NCBI GenBank assembly: GCA_963969395.1
Contig: OZ017795.1
Location: 11,222,001-11,286,000, forward strand
Length of the DNA stretch: 64,000 nucleotides
Source of the DNA: Pseudoscleropodium purum
Taxonomy: Eukaryota > Streptophyta > Bryopsida > Hypnales > Brachytheciaceae
Reading direction: 5' to 3'
Shown: one piece after another, positions 22,234-35,184 of the stretch
Numbering within the stretch: position 1 is the stretch's first letter
How the letters are laid out: every line of letters begins with the position of its first letter
The notes under the pieces: model-generated
What the model was told of the DNA's origin: nothing
Seen by the model: the letters and a program-made list of their open reading frames with translations, nothing else
Databases searched by the model: none
Made by a program: the position numbers and the translations under genes

Positions 22234-25200
22234 CTGCAGAAATAAAATGAAATTTGGTCACACCAATCAAGTCTAAATTAAAGATTTAAAAGTAATAGAT
22301 ACCAAGAAGACTTTATGCAATTGATGCTAGTTGTGTTTGTCCACTCTTACTACAATTCAATAGCTATGTTTGATCTTTTATAAGATTTTCCTATCCTAAT
22401 ATCATTATACTCAAAATATTAAAGGAAGTATGGAAGAAAGCATAACTTTCATGGAAATAAAAAAATCCCTAGGATGAAATATCAAAGAAGTACAAGTTGC
22501 AAAAACAAATTGCACCTTAATAAAATTTAAAGAATACAAACATACAAGATGCATGCATTCATCTTGAAAAATGCATTCATTTGTTTTATTTTCTACTATG
22601 ATTATAAGAAAGACATTCATCTCAAAGAATTGATTTGTGAAGAAAATTCATTTACATATCCATATAATTTGAGGTTTTGAAAGCTTATAATTAGAGAGAT
22701 CTTAAATTCAAAGAGCACTAAAAAAAAGTAAATAATTAGAAGTCACTCATCCAGCTTCATTTAGAAAATCTAAAATCCTACCAAAGCAAAGAGAAAAAGA
22801 CACCTACGCATTGTTGCAATGACGCTATTAAACTACAAAATAAAAATATCATGTCATGCAATATATATGTAAAGAAAGATTTAACAATCATAAATAGTAG
22901 TTGGGATAGGAAATTTCAAATTTAATTGACTTGTATTGGAATATAATGAAGATTCACCATCCATTGAAAAATTTGAAGTAGCCCATATAAAAACCAACTT
23001 TTTTTTATTAAGCTTTGTTTTCTAAAGCTAATGTCCCAAGAAAAGTGAGATGTTCTTGTTTTTTTAAAATTAGACCACTTGGATTTACAACAACTACAAC
23101 CAAATCTTAATGCAATACTCACCTTTGATGTTGAGCCAATGAATCTTAATACAAAGGGTATTTTGATAGTAGTCGGCACCTCAATTGGTGATGTCAATGC
23201 ACCATCACTTACAACTCCTATGTCCCAAAACTGCAATATTATAGGAGCTTCACATGTACATAAAATCCTTTTCCATGTAGAATAGAGTGCTAAAAATTAC
23301 ATCTATAAGGCAATCTTTTGAGTTTGAACCTATCACCTAAACACCCTTACAATTAGGGCTTGCTTATGGTCGTGATAATACCAATTGTTGTTTAAACAAC
23401 CTAGAGCTTGATATCATGGTAGAAAAGAAGAAAGTGGACTCACATATAGAACATGTGACTCTCATTGTGTATAGACTATCAAGAACTAAAAAAACACTAA
23501 ACAAATTCTCAAATAAACATTGAACCATCAATTGACACATGACCTATTCCAAACATGCTCAAAAACTATTATAGAATTGTAAACAACAAATTCAACAAAT
23601 AAATCTAATCTCATTTACATTCGTGTAGATCCAACAATTTCTTTACATTGCAATTAATTCGTGTCTCAAGTAACCTCCATTGCTCTATTCAAGAGGCAAA
23701 ACAATATTTTTATTCCCACAAAGTCAAGAATTGGAAGATGAAGGAACAATCAACTAGACAACTACACCTACTCTAATCTCATCCAAATTTCAAAACAAAT
23801 AAAAGTGGAAAAAATCAACAAAAGAAGCATTGTGAAGCAATGTAAGGAAATGATCAATCAAATTTTTAGTATCTTTGAGTCAATTAACTCCTACAATGGT
23901 GATATTGGAGCACAATACCAATAATAAGACATTGAAGACAAAGAAAGTTGGAATTGGTAGAAAAGAAAGTAGAAGATAATTCTATGAACCAATTGGAAAC
24001 ACTCTTGTAGGAGGTGGATTGTAGAATCAAGAGTTTAAAGAGAAAAAAAATTAAAAACAAAAATACAATTCTTTCATAAAGTTGGCACAAATTTGGCAAG
24101 AACAATCATTCTTACATGACTTTGATGTGAATGTTGAATTCCAAAAAGGACTCCACCTAGTCATGTAGACAACTATAACATCTACTTTAGATCATACATG
24201 ATTTTAGGCCTTTCTATTTTCTATTTATAATCAAAAATATTATTTCTCATTCTAATTTTATTTTTGATAAAAAAATCTTAGATTATTCCAATATATATTA
24301 TAGGTGATTTAATAGTCTTAAATTTTTTTGCCAATTTTTTTGAAAATATCCAAACTTGAAAACATGAAAATTTATTTTGTATAATTACATTAAAACTTCT
24401 ACTAGCCATCTATAATTTTTTTTATTGCATAATAGTTCAAGTAGTTTAAAAAAATCCCAACTTTTCATTGCTATTTAGAAAAAAATTATAGGAAAAATAG
24501 CACAAGATGTTTAATATTTGAATAGAAAAAAAAAATATAAGAAATAGTTATTAATGTTATAGTTTATAGATGTCATTTAAAAAAATCAATTCAACTTTAA
24601 TTTCAACCAATAAAAAAAATAGAATTATGAAAATAGAATTCAAATCCTTCAACAATTAATATGGAACAATGCTATATGAAGACCTTGGGTATTAAGAAAA
24701 AGGTCCATATGTGGAAGGTGAAACCTCACCTTTATTTTTCATAGTGCTTGATGAAATGGACCTTGCCCTGTACAAACCACAACCAAAAAAAGATGATCAT
24801 AAATGAGCAATGGATGTGAAAGCTATGATTCTTCATTACTTAGGCCCCCCATGTAATACATGATTATACTTCACAATTCATCTTACAAATGAAAAAAAAT
24901 CTTTCTTGGCAATGGTTTGGGGGATTTGGAGGTGGGATGGATTTAATTGCATATATTGAATGTTTACCTGCTAAATGCCTAAGGCCTTTTTTGAGCTTAG
25001 CTGTTGAAGTTTACTCAAAATTAAACAAAAAGCTCAAGTTTTCATGAGGTTTATTATTATTTTTGGTTTAAAAGAAATTGTAACTATATAGATTCAAAAT
25101 AGACATGTCATGGATTACACAAGAAAATAAAACATAACAAGATCACTTATAATTTGAAAGGTTACAATGTTTGATTTAGAGGGTGTTATAATTGTAAAAG

Positions 25201-25758
25201 TTATTTGATGTCATTATATCTTCTTTTTACAAGTCAAATCTAAAACTGAAGTCATGGAAAAAAATATGAGATTAAAGAAAAAATGTACATAATCACAACT
25301 AATTTACAACTTTTCAAAAGTTTATTCTACAATTTTTAAATTTAATTTCCAATGTAATTTTTTCCCTAAGATTTAGTGTATTTGAGTCTCACCTTTAAGA
25401 GTCCCTAATACTAAATAATCAAAATTTACACACCGTTGCATAAAATCTTCAATAGAAAAATCATAAATAATTTTTTTCAAAATTGGATTTTTGATGTTTA
25501 AAGTGAAATTTTCAGGGTCTTCAACTGATAAAGAAACTACCAAATAATACTTTATAAAGACTTTAGTTGACAAAGTTTAGCAGACACCAAAATATGATCC
25601 CTTATGTATTTAGGGGCTAACCGTGTGACGGGGTCAAGGAGTGAGACGGTCACCGTCTAGGCCGGTCACCCTCTGCTCTCCCTTTCCTTCCCTTTTACTC
25701 TGAGGCCACGATTTGTGTTTCTGCCGCTGTTGCTCGCTGCGATCGCAATTTGGAGGGG
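22234..25758. other. AT-rich region between the AGPase relic and NDUFS5
   Basis: No convincing gene. A minus frame at 22922-23236 is Ser/Lys-rich and lies where the missing AGPase first exon and transit peptide could be, but I see no family match. A 66-codon minus frame at 25373-25573 is also unrecognised. 'ggtcaccgtctaggccggtcaccctctg' near 25650 starts the GC-richer NDUFS5 promoter. Confidence 0.45.
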
Positions 25759-27689
25759 ATGGCGTCGGGATTTGGGATCACGGGGAAGAAGGGCCGCTGC
25801 TACGACGTGTGGATGGATTTCAGCGACTGCATGTCTCACTGCAACATGCCCGCCGAATGCACCTCCCGTCGCGACGACTACTTCGAGTGCCTGCACCATC
25901 GCAAAGAGGTGCGCTTCATCTTTTCAGGAACACTTCTTCATGTCAATCCTCCTTGTGTTCTTGAATTTAGCGTTTGGAAGTTTCGTGGAGAAAGCGTGCG
26001 ACATTGTCTTTCATAGATTTGGATTCCAGAACGGGAGGGATCTGTTGGATGGAGTATTAGGGTTTAGGGTTGGAAATGGAATTCGATCGTCGGGTCGCTC
26101 TGTTTTAGATTTAAGCCATTTAGGGTTTCGTTGTGATGGATCTGCTTCTTGGATTATGAGGGCTGGATCATGGACGTGGAATTCAGAGCTGCAGTTCGAA
26201 TGTCGGGTCGCACACTTTACACTTACACTTTGTACTTTTAGATTTGAGCGTTTAGCTGGTTTTAGGGTTTCGTTGTGCTTGTTGGATACTAGGGTTGAAC
26301 TATGGTCGTGAAATTCAGAGCTTTAGTTTGATTGCCGGACCGCACTGTCTGAGATTCATGCCATTTAGCTGGTTTTAGGGTTTCGTTGTGATGGATCTGC
26401 CTGTTGGATACGAGGGTTGGACCGTGGTAGTGGAATTTAGAGCTGTAATTTGATTGCCGGACCTCACTGTCTGAGATTCACGCCATTTAGCTGGTTTTAG
26501 GGTTCTGGAAAATAGCCCTCTGCTGGGCACGATATTTTTGAGGCTTTAGATGAGCAGGGAGGTTTCGTGATTTTACTAAATGTTTCTCAAGATTTCTTTT
26601 TGTTATTTATCAATTGGAACGGGAATGTAGACTTTCTGGTGGCCTTTCTTACTTTTGCAGACGCGTAATTTTTCCTTACAGACTTACTTGTGAATTCCCT
26701 CCTGCGCTGGTTGGATTTGACCAGTTTTATGCTCCAATAAGTTCATGGCGCTGCTCCTCTTCATAATCTGCTTAGAGGAAGGGCTTTTCAGAATATTTAC
26801 ACGTGCTGCATTTACCCATCAGTTCCCTCTAAGCTTCCGCAGCTGTGAAGTTTAGCAAGAGAATTACGTAGTCGGCAGCGACTTCTCATTGTTCGATGTT
26901 TTTCCTACGGTTTACTTCTGTTGACTTTGTGTTCTAAGGGTATCGAAGGCACGGTCCTAGCACGGGGGCTCTCGTGATTCAGAGGAGGAAGAACCCGCTA
27001 TTAGGAGACTTCCGGCGGACTTCGGAAATTTTCTTGGAAGTATGCAGGACTTCCAAGAAAATTTCTGCCCTCGAAATCTGTCGTCTTTCCCTGTCTTTCT
27101 ACCCTATATTTGTGAAGGGTCCATTATCTGAATCACGGGGAACCCATACTAGGACTTGATTTAGTGCGATTTAGTGCGATTTCTTGTTCTTTTGAGTGCC
27201 ACATTTGTACTTAAGGTGCGCGCTCGGCCATATACTTCGCCATATGGCTGTAGCTAGAATAAAATGGAGGATTAAGGATGTGTACCCAGCCTCTGGGTTT
27301 ATCTCTTACCTTGTTTCTTACAGTCTCTTCATAATTTATTTTGATTTTGTGTCATGTGAAGATAATAGAGTAGAGGCTGAGATGTCATTTCTCGACCTCG
27401 TTAGTTACTCTTCATAAACGGATGGGCTCACAGTGCGCAAGCGCTGCGGGCATGTCACTGCTTCACAGACCCGGCAAGCTCTGTAGAGTTAATCACCTTG
27501 GTCTGTACTAAGCAGGAACCACAGGTTTTTTCTTTCTCTGAGGATTCTAAGATATTAATGCCATCTGTTGATATGTGTCTCTGCCTTTGTACTTTGCAGT
27601 ATTCGCGGATGAATGCTATTAACAAGGAGAAGGAACGACAAGCATTTGGAGACAAGAAAGAAAAATCACACGACAGTTCTGGTCATTAG
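25759..27689 (+). CDS. NDUFS5: NADH dehydrogenase (complex I) NDUFS5-type 15 kDa subunit
   Basis: Two exons, 25759-25908 and 27600-27689, joined in phase 0 across a 1.7-kb GT-AG intron, give 79 aa. The protein starts MASGFGITGKKGRCYDVW and has twin CX9C motifs (CYDVWMDFSDC and CTSRRDDYFEC), followed by LHHRKE and a basic tail ending in His, as in plant NDUFS5. The family is an accessory subunit of respiratory complex I on the intermembrane-space side, imported and oxidised by the Mia40 route through these cysteines. The ATG at 25759 is chosen because it matches the family's MASG start. The intron holds a tandem repeat (26060-26510). Confidence 0.93.
26060..26510. repeat. Tandem repeat in the NDUFS5 intron
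   Basis: About three and a half imperfect units of 113-142 bp, each containing 'tagggtttcgttgtg' (26121, 26263, 26376, and a partial one at 26498), a 'ttggat..gagggttgga' block and 'attcagagct'. The 5' end of the intron thus multiplies a leader-like sequence. Confidence 0.8.
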
Positions 27690-28357
27690 TGACATGCACT
27701 TTGAATGTGGTTGTTGTAGTCTTTGGTACTTATTGAACTCGTATAAGAGGCAATCTGGTATGATCTTTAAGAATGGATTGCTTGCATTGGGTTACCCGAA
27801 TGCATACTTCATGGAAGAGAGAAGTTAAAGTTGGACTTGTCACATCTCCATTTTGAGACACGGGGATATACTGAGTAGCTTCTGCATCTATTATGTGTCG
27901 TGTTAGTTAGCGACTCTGTTCATTAATAGTGGATCAGTCCTCCGCCTCCCACGTGTTACTGCTAATGAAATAAGGAACCCTTTTGTACTCTCTATCCATG
28001 TCGGCTGCAAGGGATCCGACCTTCTTGTGCATGAGTTCGAAGCTAATTTCGGTTTGTCTTGTTACCTGCTGATTGAAATCGTCCGCTCTGCAATCCGTCC
28101 TTTTCAAACAGGCCTTTGGACCCATGTTACAGGCGAGTAATCAATTTGAAATTAACAGTTTGCTGTACAATCTTCCAAAATAAGTGTCGTTTTTCGCTTT
28201 TGATTTGACTAGTTATCAAAATCGACTGGGTGCTTCCTCTCGTGACTCTTTCTTCAGTTTTTCCATGCAATCATATTGTTAATAACTGTAGAAAGAGAGC
28301 GAACTTTGGAATGCATAAGGATTGGTCAAGTGGTGCTAAGAATTTTTCGATCTCTTT
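27690..28357. other. NDUFS5 3' flank and intergenic DNA
   Basis: Probably 3' untranslated region at first; no further gene recognised. Confidence 0.5.
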
Positions 28358-28790
28358 TTGGGTGGGTCCACTTTCTCCGTCCCCACCCCCCACCCCCCCC
28401 GCCCCCTTCCGTTTCGCCTTGATCCGTGCAAGCATATTCTCCTCGTTTCAAAACAAATGTTCGTTTTATACAAGCATATTCTTCTTTCCAGGTTCTTATC
28501 CTTTTTGAAACAAATGAACGTTTTGTACAAGCATTTTCTTCTTCTTGAAACGCATGGAAGTATTAAACAAGCGATTCTTCTTTTTGAAACTAATGGAAGT
28601 GTAACACAAGCACTTAGTCTTGGACCTCTTAAGTTTTCTTTCTACAACAGTGAAATCGAAGTTTCACACAAGCATATTTCTTCTCTTTCCTTATTGTGAA
28701 AGAAATTGAAGTTCATACTAGCATGTTCTTTGTCTACGGTACTTCTTTCAAAAAGAATGAAGTGGAAGTTTTGTAAACGCATATTGTTCT
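28358..28790. repeat. Poly-C patch followed by a 'acaagcatattcttctt' repeat array
   Basis: After a C-rich run (28382-28402) come about seven imperfect units of roughly 45-65 bases built on 'acaagcatattcttctttttgaaacaaatg'. The plus frame 28358-28699 stays open through most of it and gives recurring LYKHILL-like and LFETNGSVTQA-like strings, but the openness probably follows from the repeat structure. Confidence 0.7.
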
Positions 28791-29991
28791 GTGGCAGAAG
28801 CTAAAAAGAGATATTCTATTCCCTACTAAGTTACTGTACACTGTTCAACACCATCAACGGCAACGACCTCCAAAAGCCAAAGCCTCTTCCTAACAGCGTC
28901 CTCCCACTGCACCTCCTTCCACTCTGCCACTTGTCGCCATTTGCACGATGTATTCTGGCCTCCTGCTCTGTCCTTTGTCATCCTCATGTCCCATTTCACG
29001 GCTATGGTTTCTAGTTGTTAGGACCCGTACAGGTTCTTCTCGCAGTCTAAGCTTAGCCGCTGGGTCTCATTCAAGCCCGCCAATTTCTATTCTTATTACA
29101 GTCGGTGTCAAGCCCAAATTTCGAGTGGTGTCCTACTTTGGATTGGAGCTCGTGGGGATTAATCACAGTCACGTCGTGTTTTTTATTTGGAAGTTGACGT
29201 TTGTCCGCTATGGAGCGCTCCGGGTAGAGCCTCTCAAGCTCTCCACAGGGTCGGTATTATTTGGGTATGGATTCAACTCCCAATGGCGCACTTTGAGTTA
29301 GTCTAGGAAGTCTAGAAATTGCTGCATTTTGGGTTAGTCTGATTTAAGTCAAGAGCGTGCGGGTTTGGCTTGATCGTTGAAATGGCTAGAGCGATGATAC
29401 GTTATCGAAAGAAGTGCCCTGTTTTCATTGCGTAAACCCTGCTTCTTGTTGGAACTATTCTTCAGCAGATTGACTGCAAGAGGGGCATTATTGAAATATG
29501 GTTGCAATTTTGGGGGGTTTACTCTTTAAGTCAGCTGGAGTCAGCTCCATTAGCTATGTTATAGGTTCGAACTGTGAATGGAATACATTTAGTGTCACTT
29601 TACATTTTACAGGGAGTAGCAACGAAACCATATATCTTGATTGGTGCGAAATTGTTTCTTTTTTGCTGCACTTCGTTTCGTTCAATATTGATTTTATACT
29701 AGTTCTAGTAACAAGAATGAGCGTGAGGTGGTAGTGCTTACAACCAAGGTCTTAAATTTACTTGAGGTATCAAGATTTCAGGCTAACTCTTTGAGATGGA
29801 TTAGATACTTGTTACCTCAAATGCGTCATAAGTGCAATGGATTCTTTCAAGCTTGTTATGTCACCCCTAGTTACACATGAAATTGGATTGAATTATGAGC
29901 TAGTTGTTGCACCCTGTGCAATCTAAATGGGATCCATGTTGGTAATTTACCAGAGGAGTGATAGGCCTTATCTTAAGCAGAGGGAGCAGCG
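28791..29991 (+). promoter_or_regulatory. Probable promoter, leader and leader intron of phospholipase D
   Basis: A C-rich, leader-like stretch (about 28850-28950) is followed by AT-richer DNA ending in 'cttaagcag' at 29980, a plausible 3' splice site 11 bases before the phospholipase D ATG. Open frames inside (28948-29301 and 29498-29734) have no recognisable features. No clear TATA box. Confidence 0.4.
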
Positions 29992-32900
29992 ATGGGGAAC
30001 AGCTATGGCAAATCCGTGAGGGAATGTTGTGCGTGTATCCCCACCCGGGAGAAGAACAGACGGCTGCTCGGTTCTCCTGGAATCCCACCAGCGGAAGCTG
30101 CAACGCCTTCGCTCCTGCACGGCATCCTCGACATCACTCTGGATAAGGTCGACACCTCCGGATTTCCCAAACTGTTCAGGGTACGTGGAGAATCCTCGAC
30201 TGGAAACCCTAAACTCTTGACCTTCACAATTTTGAAAATACACTGGAAACTGAGCTGGTGTGTAGCCAATTGAAGTTGGTGTCTTGTGTCTAAAAGGTTG
30301 CATTAACTTGAAAGTATGAATGGAAGGTTGGTGCTTCTTCTTGGTTATCTCTTGTCATGGACTGCAACTTCACCACGTTTTCATTGACCAGTTCGGTATC
30401 TGAGTATGACACCCACTGAGGAGAGGAAGGTTTAGCGTTGTAAAATAAGGGGATAGAAGCGTAGATACAGATGAGCGCTTGTAGAAGTAAACTGGAACAA
30501 TAGTTTTGTCAATGTGGTATCTTTGCATCTGCAATTAGAAGGGACGTTATGCTTAGACTTGCTTTCTTTTTGGACAAGCGACTGAAATAATCTAGGCTTT
30601 ATACGATTTACATCTCTAGGCTTTATAAAGTGCAAGAGTAGTGTCTGAAAAGGGCCACGATCTCCAATATTCAAGATAGATCCTGATAATTCTTGTAGAA
30701 GCCTGAAGTCAAAAATTGCTCAATATACGAAAGTAAGTAGTGGGTAACTCGAATTTGGATCCTATGGAAAACAGTTCTTGTTCTTTGACCAAGCTTCAAA
30801 TTGGAGTTCCTTTAGCATAATCTCAATGAGGACACTACAATCTTGGGTGCTCTAATGGTGAAGAAAGCAGATCTTGGGACTCTAAGTGTTGGAATAGATT
30901 GGAATGGCAATGGCTTCAAACCCAGATCCTCTGAGGAACTGTCTACCTTTCACCACTAGAATAAAAGCTTTCCTAAAACCACTAACCCACTAGTCCATGT
31001 CCATGTATCTTGTTTGTTTTCATAATCACTACAGACCTCCTGGAGATTACGTTTGCAAACGTTGATATCTAATGCTACGCATGGAGGTTCGTTGGTGCAG
31101 ATGGTGGACGACGTCTTAGGCGGCGTGATCGCCACCGTGGAGCTTCCCCCAGTGCGAGTAGCGCGCACGCGTCCTCTCAAGCGTTCCAAGTTGATGAAGT
31201 TCGAGGAGTCTTTCCGCATCTTCGTGGGCCACCACGTCGCCTCCATCAACGTCTTCGTGTACTCCGGCGCCATCTACATGGGCACCGCCAAGATTCCCAT
31301 CACGGACCAGCTCCTCGCGGGGGAAATAATCGACGGATGGTACGAGCTGGCGGGCGACCACGAGGGCATGGCCAAGTTCCACATCGTCTTACAGTTCAAA
31401 CCAGCCGTGAGTGACAAGTACTGGGACGCAGGAGTTGCAGGTCAGTCTCCCGGTTCATTGAAATGCTTCGGTTATTCCTTACAATAGAATTTTCTATGAT
31501 TGATTTTGAATCGGCATTTTGGGAACATGAACCGGCTGCAAAGTCCATATCGGTACATTGGCTGAATTCCTCGACTTTGACTGTTTTCAGAGCTTTGTGT
31601 AGATGAATGTCACAATTCTTTGGACTCACCAATTGACGAAACTGACGATCGTGGTGGTTCATCTGTTGCAGGTGGTGCATTTGAGGGCGTGTCTCACACG
31701 CTTTTCCCCATGCGAAGAGGCTGCAAGGTGACTCCATATCAAAACGCCCACATCGACGAGACTTTCAACCCTAAGATCATGCTTGACAATGGCCAGTACT
31801 ACACCCCCGAAAAGGGCTGGGAGGCCGTCTACCATGCTATGAACGATGCGAAGAAGTTCATCTACGTTGCAGGCTGGTCTATCAACGCGACGATCTCTCT
31901 AATAAGAGACAAAGAAGGCAAGCCTTTACCTGGCAACTTGGGGGAGACACTCGGGGAGCTTCTGGTACGCAAGGCGAACGAGGGCGTGACCGTGCTGATG
32001 CTGGTGTGGGATGACAAATCGGATAACAATCATCTTATCACTGGAGTCATGAACTCCCACGACGAAGACACATTACTGTATTTTAAAACCACGAAAGTGC
32101 ACTGCTTGTTGTGTCCTCGCAATCCGCAGGCGAAGGAGTTCAAGCTTGTGTCAGGGTTCATTTTCACTCACCATCAGAAAGTGGTGTGCATGGACGCACC
32201 AGCGTTGCAGTCCCCGCAACGAAGAGTGCTAGCATTCCAAGGGGGTATTGATTTGTGTGACGGCCGGTACTGCTTCCCTTCACACCCTCTGTTCCAATAC
32301 CTTGATACTTTGTTTAAAAATGATTTTCACCAGGGGAGCATTGTGGGAGCAACATTGGCAAATGGTGGACCTCGGGAGCCATGGCATGATTGCTACTCGA
32401 AGCTGGAAGGGGAGATAGCGTGGGATGTGCATGAGAATTTCAGGCAGCGGTGGTTGAAACAAGCTGGAAAATTACGGGAGCATCTGCTGGTGGACATTAA
32501 GAACCGGGAAATTTTCACCCCTCCGACTCCTGTGACCACGGAGGACGATCCTGATACATGGCATGTGCAGCTGTTTCGCTCCTTTGATGAAACTTCGGGA
32601 GTGGATTTACCTCAGGGGCAGTTGGAGATTTTCAAAGCGGGGCTTGTCAGGCAAGCCGCTGGGAATGTCACCGAGAAGAGCATCCAGGATGCGTACATTA
32701 CGGCCATTCGACGTGCCAAGCGGTTCCTGTACATCGAGAATCAGGTAACCATGTCATGAGTCTGATATGATCTTTGTGGATACAAAACTAGGCGGCATCA
32801 TACGGTAGCATACTAATTTGTTTTATTAGATAATTCCTCAAGTGAAGATTAGGGTCCCAACAAAGCAGCAGTGAAACGAATTACAAAAGTCCATCTCCAA

Positions 32901-35184
32901 TTATCAACTGCTTCGCTTAGTTCGAAACCTAATGCTGAAATGGCACTGTTGTAATGCCATTTAAATGTTTTTAGTATGATTGGCACTGCTTCAGTTGATT
33001 CAAAGGTTGATTCTGAAAAAGTTGGTAATCAGTGGGTAGGAACTTTGGATACAAAACCGTTCAGGATCATAGCATAATAATTGCTTTTATTAGACAATTC
33101 CACAAGTGAATTTAGGGTCCCAACAAAGCAGCTGTGATTGCAGAACAAATCTAATTACAAAAGTCCGTCTGTAATCTTCCACTGTTTCAGTACTGCTTCA
33201 TTTGGTTGAAGGGCTAATGCTGAAATATAATGGCCATTCCAGTGCACATTCTTAGTATGACTGGCACCGGTTGCTGAAATTGCTTTTGAGGTTCCTCTGA
33301 CATAAATTGCTAGGTTATTGCTTCAGTTGATAATCAGTGTGGAGGAACTGTGGTGACGATCCTTTCAAGACATACGAACATGATCTAATTGAATACAAGA
33401 ATTATGTAATGGCAGTATTTCTTAGGAAGCTCCCACATGTGGGAGCCCGCCATGCGCGACGAGTCAGCTGCACAGCTCATTCCTCTGGAGATCGCGCTCA
33501 AGATTGCGAGCAAGATTCGAGCCGGGGAAGAGTTCAGTGTGTACGTGGTGAACCCGCTGTGGCCGGACGGGGCGCCCACGAGCTTGTCGGGGCAGGACAT
33601 CATGCTGTTTCATCGGAAGACGCTGGAGATGATGTACGGGATCATCTACAAAGCGCTCCAGGAGACGGGCCGAGAGAACGAAGACATGACGGACTACCTC
33701 AGTTTCTTCTGCCTGGGGAATCGGGAAACCGTGAAGCCGAATGAGTATGTGCCGCAGCAGAAGCCCGAGGAGGATACGGATTATCATAAGTCGCAACAGA
33801 GTCGGCGGTTCATGATCTACTGCCACTCGAAGATCATGGTTGGTAAGTCGAAGTTGCACTGGAACAGACCTTGTTTCATCTCTTCAGGGATGAAATGGTA
33901 ATATGAATTTGTGATTTAGGGTATAAGTTTTTCCTGCTTCGTTGATTAGTGTGCTCCATAACATTAACTTAATGTTGCTATATACTATTACAGCACGCCT
34001 GGGTCAATTCCTCACTTGAAGAAGTGAAGAAGGCAGATATGCTTCTGAAATGTGTCCTAAACACTCGGCGTTTGTGAAGGACTTATGAACCAACGAACCA
34101 ATTCTAGGGTCTTTCATGTCCAGAAGATAAAGGTAGTCCCCAAAAGTAAGAGCAGTAAAGAAAAGAAACCTTCAAATGTTCAGTTGTATAACGATATGAG
34201 AGTATGAACTGGGGGTTTAGAGTTTAACTGTTTCTTCGATTTCCATACTCACTCGAAAGGTGATATGAATTGGGAGTTAGAGATTCACTGTTTCTTCGAT
34301 TACCAAACTCACTGGAAAGGTAATACGAGTTTGGGATTCTAGGATTTATAGTTTCGTTGCTTCTTCGACTACCCAGCTCAAACAGTAATATAAATTTCGT
34401 GTTGAGGGTTTCGCTGCTGCTTTGATCGACACGCTCACTCGAAAAGTAGTGTGAATTTGAGGTTTAGGGTTCGGGGTTTCACTGCTGCTTTGAATAACTT
34501 GCTCACTCAAAGGTAGTAAGGATTCGGGTGTTCAGGGTTTAATGTTTCCCTGCTTCTTTGATGAACTTGCTCACTCTATGGTAGTATGAATTCGGGCGTT
34601 CAGGATTTCGGGTTTCACTGCTGCTTTGATAAACACGTTCACCCTAAAGGTAGTATGAATTTGCGCTTCTTCGATTACCAAAAGGTTCAAATTGGGAATT
34701 TGACTGTGGAGATTGATTGTGGTGTCCCCTGCCTGCAGTGGACGACGAGTACCTGATCATCGGGTCGGCCAACATCAACCAGCGCTCCATGGACGGCGGC
34801 CGCGACTCGGAGATGGCCATGGGCGCGTTCCAACCGCACCACACCAGTGCTCAGTCCTCCGACGGTGTGCCCCGGGGCTCCGTGCACGGTTTTCGCGTCT
34901 CCACCTGGTTCGAGCACCTGGGCTACCAGGAAGAGGTTTTCGACAGACCTGGGACTCGCGACTGCATGCGGAGAGTGCTCGCCCTCGCCAGCCGATACTG
35001 GGACGAGTACTCTCGCGAGGAGCCCGTGGTGGACATGCAGGGCCACTTGCTGAGATACCCGTATGTGATTTCCAAAGATGGAAGCAGCATCACGACCTTG
35101 CCTGGGCACGAATTCTTCCCGGATTCCAATGGACCGGTGTTGGGCGCCAAACAGCCCACGTTTCCACGAATCCTGACGGTCTAA
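29992..35184 (+). CDS. PLD: Phospholipase D, C2-type (alpha-like)
   Basis: Five exons with clean GT-AG introns and phases: 29992-30180, 31101-31440, 31672-32744, 33416-33842 and 34739-35184, giving 824 aa. It hydrolyses phosphatidylcholine and similar lipids to phosphatidic acid at membranes, in a calcium-dependent way in this class. A C2 domain (LLHGILDITL to LQFKP) is followed by two HKD sites: HHQKVVCMD in exon 3 and HSKIMVVDDEYLIIGSANINQ across exons 4-5. FQGGIDLCDGRY, TDYLSFFCLGNRE and the C-terminal LGAKQPTFPRILTV are also typical. Unlike usual alpha forms, about 38 residues precede LLHG, starting MGNSYGKSVRECCACIP, which suggests myristoylation and palmitoylation (inference). A family B MITE lies in intron 2 and minisatellites in introns 3 and 4. 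Confidence 0.95.
31501..31643. mobile_element. MITE family B, copy 4, inside phospholipase D intron 2
   Basis: The internal block 'agatgaatgtcacaattctttgg' aligns with the copies at 6457 and 12650; the right end 'ccaattgacgaaact' and the degenerate left end 'tttgaatcggcatttt' are inverted. It ends 28 bases before the exon 3 splice site. Confidence 0.55.
32775..33330. repeat. 263-bp tandem duplication in phospholipase D intron 3
   Basis: Two diverged copies share 'agggtcccaacaaagcag' (32851 and 33114), 'aattacaaaagtcc', 'taatgctgaaat' and 'ttagtatga.tggcac' in the same order. Confidence 0.8.
33893..34685. repeat. Minisatellite in phospholipase D intron 4
   Basis: About eight imperfect units of 60-66 bases fill 34190-34685 ('ggtagtatgaattt..ggg', 'ttcactgctgctttgat', 'aacttgctcactc'), with one more unit at 33893-33955 separated by unrelated intron sequence. 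The array stops about 50 bases before the exon 5 splice site. Confidence 0.8.

Noticed and set aside
22922..23236. Minus frame as the missing first exon of the AGPase relic
   Set aside because: Ser/Lys-rich as a transit peptide could be, but no conserved AGPase sequence and no clear donor in phase.
34190..34685. Regular repeats that could suggest a CRISPR-like array
   Set aside because: The units are degenerate, without unique spacers, and lie in a plant intron; it is a minisatellite.
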